This document shows, in pieces, positions 34,695 to 50,809 of a DNA stretch of 64,000 nucleotides (positions within the stretch are counted from its first letter, which is position 1; each line of letters starts with the position of its first letter). This DNA comes from DALYJJ01 sp033763935 (lineage in GTDB: Bacteria; Acidobacteriota; Terriglobia; Bryobacterales; Bryobacteraceae). A model generated the notes under the pieces. It ran no database searches. It was not told the DNA's origin and saw only the letters and a list, made by a program, of their open reading frames with translations. The stretch spans positions 145,588 to 209,587 of the forward strand of contig JANRJO010000042.1 in assembly GCA_033763935.1 (NCBI GenBank), read 5' to 3'. The position numbers and the translations under genes were made by a program.

Positions 34695-37373
34695 TCAACT
34701 CACCAACTCCTCCAGCCGCTGCCGCGCCCGGCGGCACGTGCTCTCGGCCTTCTCCTCCTCCACAATCACCGGCCGCGGCGACGGGTTCGGGCTCAGCCAC
34801 GGCAGCCGGTACACAGCGCTCGGAACCTCTTCGCGAATCCGATGCAGGTCCTCTTCGCCGTGGAACAGCGCGATCACCTGCCATCCCTTCGGATAGATCC
34901 GCATCAGCTTCGCCAGCCCGCGCGCCAGCGCGCTCACCGTCATCTCGTCCATGTTCTGCAGCGGGTCGTCCAGCACCAGCAGCCGCAGTGGATTGTCCAG
35001 CCGCGGCGCGCACAGCAGAAACAGCGATAACGTCAGCGCGTTCGTCTCCGCCGTATTCAGCCGCAGGTCCGCCCGCGCGTTGTCCGCCGTCCGCAAGGAG
35101 AGCTGCTCGCCCGTACCGCCGTGCCCCCGATGCCTCCCCAGCAGCCGGATATCCCGGTACGCCCACGGCGCCGGCTTGAACAACGACAGCAGCTCGTTCA
35201 GCGCCGCGTTGATCTGGTGCGCCTCGCCCGAGTCCCCCGCAATCTGCGACAGAAAAGTCTCCGCCGCCCGCTGCTGCTGCCGCTTCCGCTCCTCGAGCGC
35301 CGCGAGCGCCTCCTCGCAGCGCTTCAGATTTTCCGCCGCCGGCACGAAATGCCGCTCCGGCGACGACAGCGATTCGCACAGCGCCAGCATGTCCCGCGCC
35401 TCTTCCAACATGTTCGCGCAGCCGTTCTGCATCCCGATCACGGCTCGTCCCACCGTCCGCGCCTGGTCCGTCCGCAGCGCGTCCACGAACAGGTCCCCGA
35501 ATCGCGACGCCGCGTCCCGCGTCGACTCCAGCCAGGAGCCCACCCCGTTCAGGCTCTCCACCTCCGCCGCCGTCAAGTGCAGCCGGGGCGGCCGCTCGCC
35601 CTCCTCCGCGCTGTGCTTGCCCGTCTTCGTTCCCACCGTCCAGGAACCCACCCGCGCCCGCGCCTCGTCGCGCGCACGGATCAGATCTTCCCGGCACGCC
35701 CGCAGGTATTCAATGCGCTCCCGGCTCTCGATCACCTCGGGAAGTAGCTTCGCGTGCTCCGGCCGCGGCTTCCAACCCGACCGCCGCGCCTGCTCGAGCG
35801 TCGCCTCCACCTCGTAGTACTTGCTCACCAGGTCCGCCAGCGCCTGCAACTCCAGCCACTCGTTGAGTACCCCCGCGAAATCGTGACCCCGATCGATCTG
35901 CCGTCCGGCCCGCCACTTCGCAAACTCCTCCAGTACCCCGATGGCCGTCCGCAGGTGCCGCATGGCCTCCGTCAACTTCGGCTTCACACTCTTCAGGGCC
36001 GCGTCCATCTGCCGCAGCTCCGCCGCCAGGTCCTGGAAGCTGCCCGGTTCCTTCTGATACCGCTCCAATAGCCGCCGCAGGCTGCCGTCCAGCGGCGCGA
36101 GTATCTGCAGCTGTTCCGCTCTCGCCGGCAGGCACGGTTCAATCGTCAGGAGAATTCCAGCCGGCCACGCCGGCGGCGCCATGTGAATCCACGCCAGCGC
36201 CTCTTCCAGCCCCGCCGCGCCCGCCCCCGCCAGCGCCGAGGGTATCCGCTTCAGCGCCTCTTGAAACCGCTGCTCCGATGCCGACAGCGCCTCGAACAGC
36301 GGCCTGTCCTCCGGAAAGAACGCCCGCAAAAACAGCGCCGCCCGCGCCATCTCGTCACACCGCACCAGCCGGTCCATCAGCACCTGGTCCAGCCGGAAGG
36401 AATCCGCCGACGGCAGCGCACCCGTCTCCGGCTGCCAGACCACGCGATGGTCCCGCGTTCCTTCCGGCGCCTGCGACACCACCTCCGCCCGTGCCGTGCG
36501 CGACGCCCCGTTCGATCGAATCGCCAGTTCCACCCCCGCCGGGCTCAGCCCCGCGAGCGCCAACGTCCCCTTCGGCTGATACCGCACGTTCGGAAAGTAC
36601 ACTGCCTCCCGCACCAGCCGCTCCACCGCGCCCGTCGCCAGCAGCTCCAGCGCTTCGCTCAGGCTCGTCTTGCCCGAACCGTTCGCGCCATGGATCACGT
36701 GAAATGCCGCGTCCATCGTAAACCGGTACTCCCGGATTCCCGGCAGCCGGTAGTTCTCCATCTTTAAAGACAGCTCCGGCGGCTCGCTCTCCCGTGCGCC
36801 CGCCAGCCACTTTCGCGTATCCGCCAGCAGCCAGCAGAACGCCCGCCGCACGTCGCTGTCCCGATAGCTGCCGTCGCTCTGCTCGTAAAGCAGGTTCACG
36901 CCGATCACCCGGAAGTAGCCCGTCTCCCGCGCAATCCGCCGCAGCACCGTGCCCACCCGGTCTTCCGCGTCCTTCTGCTCGCCGCCTCGCAGCACCAGCA
37001 CAAGCTCCACCGTCAGCGAGTGTTTCTGCCACCGCTCGCCCTCGATCAGGCAGAGCTGCCGCAGATACGCGGCGCGGTCGATATGCTCGGTCAGCTCCGT
37101 CACCAGATTGTCTGAGCCGAGATCCAGCGTCTCCACCACCCCAATCACGCTGAGCGCCGGATCGTAAACCATGATCGCCGGCTGCAGATCGTGGTGCTCC
37201 AGCACCCGCAGCTTCTGCTCCACCACGAAACGCGCCGTCACCGCTGCGTTCCCCTCCGGAAGCGCCAGCCCGTACAGCTCCGTCAAACCGGCGCACCGGC
37301 GCGCACCGATCCTCTCCAGCACCTGCGCGATCTGTTCCGGCGCGCTCGCCGTTTCTTGTCGTGGAGGCGTCAT
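34695..37373 (-). CDS. SMC/RecN-like ABC ATPase of the SIR2 operon
   Basis: 892 residues from the ATG at 37373. Residues 1-205 form an unrecognised domain. The ATPase starts at about 206, with Walker A G-A-N-G-S-G-K-T at 229-236 and Walker B LLVLDDP at 798-804. The middle is helical, including coiled-coil-like stretches (QFRKR-type EELARLREE patterns, about 440-700). The signature region is LNTAETNALTLSLFLL rather than LSGGE. The D-loop NMDE and LFHGEE follow. This is the layout of SMC/RecN-type ATPases used as DNA- or DNA-end sensors in several defence systems. The start overlaps the SIR2 gene stop by 4 bases (ATGA). No signal peptide. ATP hydrolysis would gate the SIR2 effector (inference). 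Confidence 0.82.
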   Translation of the reverse strand: MTPPRQETASAPEQIAQVLERIGARRCAGLTELYGLALPEGNAAVTARFVVEQKLRVLEHHDLQPAIMVYDPALSVIGVVETLDLGSDNLVTELTEHIDRAAYLRQLCLIEGERWQKHSLTVELVLVLRGGEQKDAEDRVGTVLRRIARETGYFRVIGVNLLYEQSDGSYRDSDVRRAFCWLLADTRKWLAGARESEPPELSLKMENYRLPGIREYRFTMDAAFHVIHGANGSGKTSLSEALELLATGAVERLVREAVYFPNVRYQPKGTLALAGLSPAGVELAIRSNGASRTARAEVVSQAPEGTRDHRVVWQPETGALPSADSFRLDQVLMDRLVRCDEMARAALFLRAFFPEDRPLFEALSASEQRFQEALKRIPSALAGAGAAGLEEALAWIHMAPPAWPAGILLTIEPCLPARAEQLQILAPLDGSLRRLLERYQKEPGSFQDLAAELRQMDAALKSVKPKLTEAMRHLRTAIGVLEEFAKWRAGRQIDRGHDFAGVLNEWLELQALADLVSKYYEVEATLEQARRSGWKPRPEHAKLLPEVIESRERIEYLRACREDLIRARDEARARVGSWTVGTKTGKHSAEEGERPPRLHLTAAEVESLNGVGSWLESTRDAASRFGDLFVDALRTDQARTVGRAVIGMQNGCANMLEEARDMLALCESLSSPERHFVPAAENLKRCEEALAALEERKRQQQRAAETFLSQIAGDSGEAHQINAALNELLSLFKPAPWAYRDIRLLGRHRGHGGTGEQLSLRTADNARADLRLNTAETNALTLSLFLLCAPRLDNPLRLLVLDDPLQNMDEMTVSALARGLAKLMRIYPKGWQVIALFHGEEDLHRIREEVPSAVYRLPWLSPNPSPRPVIVEEEKAESTCRRARQRLEELVS

Positions 37374-39553
37374 GCGGCTTTCCCCTTCGGCCTGCTGCCC
37401 CCGAAATAAGTAGACGCCCTCTCGTTCGCCCCGGGCGCTCTCTCGTCCACTCCGCTCGCCCACGCCCAAAGCGTCAACGCCGACGGCGTCTCCACCAGCC
37501 GCTTGTCGTCGCCCTCGTGCCACCACGGAACCGTCTCACTCCGCAGCGTCCAGACGTGCTCCGGCAGCAAATCCAGGCCCTGCTCGCGCCTCCGCCGCGA
37601 CGTCATCCGGCGCAGTTCCTCCAGCTCGATGGCCAGCCGTTGCCTCGGCGCCGGCCGCCGCGCTTGGTCCAGCGGCTGGGCCGGCAGCAGCACCGCCGCA
37701 CGCTCTCCCGTCACCGGCTCAATCCACCATCCCGGCCGCCGCCAGTCCTCCTTGATACCCGCCCACTGCGCCGCCCGCCTCCGCAGCGCCAGTTCCAGCA
37801 CCGCCGCCCACGCCGCCCAGTCCGGATGCTCGCTCATCGGCTCGTACCATGGCCACCGCAAAGCCGAGTACACATAGTTGGCGCACTGCGGCGAGCGTAA
37901 CAGCAGGTCCGCCGCCGCGAACTCGCGAAATAGCGCCCGGTGAAACCCCGCCGTCCAACCCGTCAACTGCCGCAACCGCCGCCGGCTTCGCTCCGTGTCC
38001 TGTGGCCCGCAGCAGTCCACCGCCTGCTTCTCCGCCTCCAGCAGCCACCGGAAGTTCTCGATCACCGCCGCCGCCTCCGATTCCGGACACGGCCGGCCAA
38101 ACAACGAATACGCCGCCCGCCGCAGCTCGCTTTCCAGCGCCTCCGCCTGCATCTGCCGGTACGTCAGGTGAAACAGCCACAGCATCATCTCGTCCAGGTT
38201 TGCGAATGCGCCCCGGATATCGAACGGCAGCAGGTTCGCATGCTGCGTCAACGCTTCCTCGGACTCTCCCACCGCCAGGCTCGCCGCCCGCAGAATCTCC
38301 AGCGCGTGAAACGCCCGGTTCTCGGCGATGTCGAAGAAGAACGCCGGCGCGCTCGAGGTGCCGCTCACCGCCACCGGCTCTTCCGTCCGGTAGCTCGCCA
38401 TCTCTTCGTACACCGTGCGAAACGTGTCGTGAATCACCGGGTCCGCCCCGCTGTATCCGGCAAACACCACCGTCCGCGTCCGCAGCAGCGTCTGCAGATA
38501 ATCCCTCGACCAGGAATCGTCACGCCAGTTCTGAATCTCGCGAAACGTGAATACCAGCGACGGCAGAGCCTCGCACCACGCGCGCGCGCCCGCCCCGTGC
38601 CGTTCGCTCATCGCCCCTCGCCCCGCCGATGCCAGTTCCGCCGCGTCCCGCTCTCCGCGCCAGCGCGCCTGCCGGTATTCCTGCACACACCCGTGGATCT
38701 TCACGATCACCGCCGACTGAAAGGCGTCCCCGCCGGCGAAAAACTGGTGCGCGTCCGCAATCCGGGTGAAGTACCGCAGCCTCCTCCGCCGCGGCAGACC
38801 CCGGTGCGCCTGAAAGTCTGGCGGCGCCGGCAGCGGCTGCATCCCCGCCAGCCGGTACGCTCCTTCCAGCAGCAGGTCGTAATTCGTCGTCAGGATCACC
38901 GGCAAGAGTCCTTCCATCGCCAGCCAGGCGAGCACAAAGTGCCTCGGCCGCAGCCGCTGCCGGTAGCTCTCCTCTACTTCCGTCAGGTTCTCCAGCAGCG
39001 GATCGCCCGCCATCACTCCCGGGTCCGCAAACCCCATCGTGTCCAGAAACAGCGCCTTCCCCGCCGACTGCCGTCCCAGCTCCAGCAGCGGAACGTAGCG
39101 CCACGTCTCCAGCGCCTGCGTCGGTGGCTGCGGCATCCGGTTCTCGAGCGCGCGAATCCGCGGCTCCAGGCGCTCCATCGCTTCCCAGTGCCGCAGCAGC
39201 CGCTCGAACGCCGTGCACAGCCAGTCGTTGATCAGGTAATAGTTGTTGGCCAGGACCTTCACGCTCTGCCGGAACCGCTCCGCGTCCCAGCAGCACTCCC
39301 GCCCCAACGCAAAAGTCGTTGCCAGCCCTTCGATGATGTCTTGCCGCAGGTCCAGTAACTCCCGCGGCGCCCAAGCCTCCGCTTCCTGGATCGCGTCGAG
39401 CGTCGCCCCCAGCCGCGCCAGCAACCGCCCGATTAGCGTCCCGGCGAAGTTCCCTTCACTGTCCAGCGAGAATCCGGCCCCGATGAAGAACACCGCGTCG
39501 CCCGACACGATCCTCCCTGCCAGCCGGTCCAGCTTCCGCCCCGTGGGCTCCAT
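37370..39553 (-). CDS. SIR2-family NADase-like effector
   Basis: 727 residues from the ATG at 39553. SIR2-like Rossmann core at about 15-400: GAGFS (25-29), T-T-N224-Y-D (222-226), K-I-H287-G and GYSGAD (366-371). The Asn and His needed for NAD+ cleavage are both present. Large helical inserts separate the motifs. Residues 400-727 are a Trp/Arg-rich helical region with no known domain, probably the contact to the ATPase. In defence systems (ThsA, DSR2, Lamassu-Sir2) such domains deplete NAD+ after infection is sensed. It overlaps the TIR-like gene by one base (TGATG) and the ATPase gene by four. Confidence 0.85.
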   Translation of the reverse strand: MEPTGRKLDRLAGRIVSGDAVFFIGAGFSLDSEGNFAGTLIGRLLARLGATLDAIQEAEAWAPRELLDLRQDIIEGLATTFALGRECCWDAERFRQSVKVLANNYYLINDWLCTAFERLLRHWEAMERLEPRIRALENRMPQPPTQALETWRYVPLLELGRQSAGKALFLDTMGFADPGVMAGDPLLENLTEVEESYRQRLRPRHFVLAWLAMEGLLPVILTTNYDLLLEGAYRLAGMQPLPAPPDFQAHRGLPRRRRLRYFTRIADAHQFFAGGDAFQSAVIVKIHGCVQEYRQARWRGERDAAELASAGRGAMSERHGAGARAWCEALPSLVFTFREIQNWRDDSWSRDYLQTLLRTRTVVFAGYSGADPVIHDTFRTVYEEMASYRTEEPVAVSGTSSAPAFFFDIAENRAFHALEILRAASLAVGESEEALTQHANLLPFDIRGAFANLDEMMLWLFHLTYRQMQAEALESELRRAAYSLFGRPCPESEAAAVIENFRWLLEAEKQAVDCCGPQDTERSRRRLRQLTGWTAGFHRALFREFAAADLLLRSPQCANYVYSALRWPWYEPMSEHPDWAAWAAVLELALRRRAAQWAGIKEDWRRPGWWIEPVTGERAAVLLPAQPLDQARRPAPRQRLAIELEELRRMTSRRRREQGLDLLPEHVWTLRSETVPWWHEGDDKRLVETPSALTLWAWASGVDERAPGANERASTYFGGSRPKGKAA

Positions 39554-40566
39554 CACTCCCGCTCCAGCTTGTCCTTGTGAACCGTCTCCATCCACGCCGC
39601 CCACAACGCGTTCGGCTTCTGTTCCATGCGCACGGACCCCATCTCGTCCAGCACGCGCTTCAATGCCGTTACCTCCATGCTCTCCAGAAGCTCAAACCGC
39701 TGGGGCGCTTCCCACACCGCCTGAAACGCGAAGCGGTACCGCGCTGCTCCGGACGGCAGCAGCTGCGCCTCCTCCGGCCGCTCCCCGCTCAGCAGGGCAC
39801 GGATACGCTCAGCCAACTCCGCCACGTCGTGGTCGAAGTCGTTCCTCCGCACCGCGAAGAAACGCACCGTATCGTTGCCCAGCCATCCGTGCAGCGGCAC
39901 CGCGCCACCCAGCGACACCGGAATCGTCGGCACGCCCGCTTCCGCCGCTCGTCCAATCAGCTGGTTCACCGCCGTCGGATTGCTCTTCGGCGTCGCCACG
40001 GCAACGATGACCGCCGCCGGCGCCGTGTAGTTGGTATCCTCCAGCAAGACTCGCAACTGGTGATCTTTGGCCAGCTTCTCCGTGAGCCGCATCGCCTCTT
40101 TGGCATCCTGCGGCGCGCAGTGAATCGCCACCAGCGGCTGTTCCTGGGGCCGCACCCCAATCTGCGCAAGAATCCTACGCGCCACCCTCGGCGCGTCCAG
40201 CGCACTTCTCAGCCGCATTGCCGGTCGTCCCGCCACTTCCACCGGTTCTGCCTTCGCCTCGCCCACCAGCACCGGAATCGCCGCCGATGCCTTCGCCCGC
40301 ATCGCCGCTTCCAGCGCCGCCCCCGCCGCCGCGCGCGTCCCGCGGTTCACCAGGATTACGACCGCCGCCCCCTCCGCCGTTGCCGGCAGTGTGGAGACGA
40401 TCTCCGCCTTGGCCCCGCCCTCTCGCAACTGCCCCGCCAACACACCAGCCAGCGGCAGCAGTTCTTCTGACTGGCAGAGCAAATACACCCTAGGCAACAT
40501 CTCGAGAATGGCATCGGGCTTAACCTCTAGCTCGCGGGCGAGTTCACTGATGCGGACTTTCTTCAT
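39553..40566 (-). CDS. IF2_N-like domain fused to two TIR-like domains
   Basis: 337 residues, no signal peptide. Residues 3-26 (KKVRISELARELEVKPDAIL...) match the small helical N-terminal domain of translation factor IF-2. Residues 26-137 and 144-260 are two alternating alpha/beta units of TIR-like type (VYLLCQSEELLPLAGVLAGQL; LVAIHCAPQDAKEAM ... AAVIVAVATPKSNPTAV). Where active TIRs carry the catalytic Glu, unit 2 has Gln (VNQLIGRAAEAG) and unit 1 Ala, so NADase activity is unlikely. The remainder (270-337) is a helical tail. It may be a sensor or adaptor for the SIR2 protein. It is the first gene of the operon. The TIR call comes from the strand-helix pattern and is moderate. Confidence 0.65.
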   Translation of the reverse strand: MKKVRISELARELEVKPDAILEMLPRVYLLCQSEELLPLAGVLAGQLREGGAKAEIVSTLPATAEGAAVVILVNRGTRAAAGAALEAAMRAKASAAIPVLVGEAKAEPVEVAGRPAMRLRSALDAPRVARRILAQIGVRPQEQPLVAIHCAPQDAKEAMRLTEKLAKDHQLRVLLEDTNYTAPAAVIVAVATPKSNPTAVNQLIGRAAEAGVPTIPVSLGGAVPLHGWLGNDTVRFFAVRRNDFDHDVAELAERIRALLSGERPEEAQLLPSGAARYRFAFQAVWEAPQRFELLESMEVTALKRVLDEMGSVRMEQKPNALWAAWMETVHKDKLERE

Positions 40567-40636
40567 ATGGCAGCACGTGCCCCGCTCACGTCAGATCCGT
40601 ACTGTGCTGGCGAGGCCCTTTAGCCCAGGCCGTTCC

Positions 40637-40642
40637 AGTATA
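40637..40642 (-). promoter_or_regulatory. Candidate -10 box of the TIR-like/SIR2/ATPase operon
   Basis: TATACT on the minus strand, 70 bases before the first start codon; the -35 region (about TTCAGC) is poor. A perfect 10-base palindrome GTAACGTTAC lies further upstream at 40675-40684 and could bind a regulator of either divergent gene. Confidence 0.25.
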
Positions 40643-40835
40643 AACCTGCCCTCGTCCTGCTGAACTTGCCTCCCGTAACGTTACTAACCGTTTCAAGTTT
40701 GAGCCGCAGTAACGAAAGCTGCCAGGATAGGTCCATCTGGGACGCCTTAACGCGAAGTGTCTCTGGCGCCTGCGGCCTCAGTCCGGTTGCCAGCCTGAAG
40801 CCGCGTTCCCAGGCGCATGAGAGAGGAGATCGCGC

Positions 40836-49219
<8,384 letters not shown>

Positions 49220-49223
<4 letters not shown>

Positions 49224-50809
49224 GGGCAGAGTCCATGGGCGCAAAGGCATTCCTCAAAGCCGTATCTGAACCCACCGTCGCGGCCGATCAGCGCGTCAAG
49301 CTGCTGCTCGTCGATGACAACGAGGAAAACCTCGTCGCCCTCGAGGCCGCCCTCGCCGTACTCGGCGAGGAAACCTATTCCGCCCGCTCCGGCCAGGACG
49401 CTCTCCGCCTCTGCCTGGAACACGACTTCGGCGCCATCCTCCTCGATGTCCGCATGCCCGACCTCGACGGCTTCGAAACCGCCCGGCTCATTCGTGCCCG
49501 CCCCCGCTCCCGCCATACCCCCATCCTCTTCCTCACCGCCTACCGCAGCGATGAACACCTCTTCCGCGGCTACGATCTCGGCGCCGTCGACTTCCTCTTC
49601 AAGCCCATCGTGCCCGAAATCCTGCAGAGCAAAGTCGCCGTCTTCGTCGAGCTCTCCCGGCGCGCCGAACTGCTCAAGCAGCAGGCCGCCAGCCTCGAGC
49701 GCGCCCAAAGCCAGCTCCGCGCCGTCATTGAGGCCGCCCCCGACGCCATGCTCATCACGGACCGCCAGGGCCAGGTCCTCCTGGTCAACAGCCGCGTCGA
49801 GGAGCTTTTCGGCTACAGCCGCGCCGAACTCTCCGGCGCCAACATCTCCCGTCTCGTCCCGGGTTGGTCCTCGCCGGAGACCCCTCCCGCCGACGGAGAG
49901 GATGACGACGATGCTCCCGCCGAACCGTCTCGCCGTCTCATCGCTGTCCGCAAGAACCACACCGAGTTCCCCGCCGACCTCACCCTCAGCGCCTTTCGCA
50001 GTGAGAACTCCTGGCTGGTAACAACCGCCGTTCGCGACATGACCGAATCGTTCCGCGCCCAACAGCACCTCGAGCAGATGAACCTGGCATTGGAGGCCAT
50101 GGTCGCCGAGCGCACCGCCGAACTGACCCGCTCCAACTCCGCCCTGCGCCAGTTCGCTTGGGCCACCAGCCACGACCTCCAGGAGCCCCTCCGGACCATC
50201 ATTACCTACGCCCAGTACCTCTCCCGCCACGCCGGCGATCTCAATCCCAAAAATCGCGAAGTCCTGCGCTTCATCGAGGAGGGCGCTTCTCGCATGGACC
50301 GCCTCCTCGCTTCGCTCCGGCAGTTCCTCCTGGTCAACGAGACAGCCATACAGAAACTCGACGAAGTTGATTGCGGCAAGGTGGTGCGCGAGGTCTTGCG
50401 CAACCTCAGCACCCTGGTTGAGGAATCCCGGGCCATCGTCGAGTGCGATGACCTTCCGTCCCTCCGGTCCGTCGAAGTCCTGGTGGCGCAGGTGCTCCAG
50501 AACTTGATCGGCAATGCCATGAAGTATCGCGGCCCCCGCCGCCCCTCCGTCCGCGTCCAGGCTCGCCGCCAGGACAACGAGTGGATCTTCTCCGTCTCCG
50601 ATAACGGTGTTGGTATCGATCCCAAGTACCGCGACTACATCTTCGGCGAGTTCAAGCGGCTTCAGCGCGACGGCGGCGCCGGCATGGGCCTCGCCATCTG
50701 CAAGGCGGCCGTCGAGCGGCTCGGCGGCCGGATCTGGGTCGAGTCCGTCCTCGGCGAGGGCTCGACATTCTACTTCTCACTCCCCGACGATACCCGGGCG
50801 CCCGCCTAG
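49220..50809 (+). CDS. Response regulator–PAS–histidine kinase
   Basis: 529 residues, cytoplasmic. REC domain at 27-145 (phosphoacceptor D76 in LLDVRMPDLDG, Lys in FKPI), PAS at about 165-280 (AAPDAMLITDRQGQVLLVNSRVEELFGYS), HisKA with H318 (WATSHDLQEPLRTI), and HATPase_c with N-box LIGNAMKY, DNGVGID and GAGMGLAICK. The HATPase is the bacteriophytochrome-like type. It starts in an ATGA overlap with the giant kinase, so the two probably form a phosphorelay in which its REC receives phosphate. It overlaps the convergent TonB receptor gene by 4 bases. Confidence 0.94.

Noticed and set aside
37374..37526. Upstream start for the ABC ATPase giving 943 residues
   Set aside because: The added 51 residues overlap the SIR2 gene and are low-complexity; the ATGA overlap at 37373 is the natural start.
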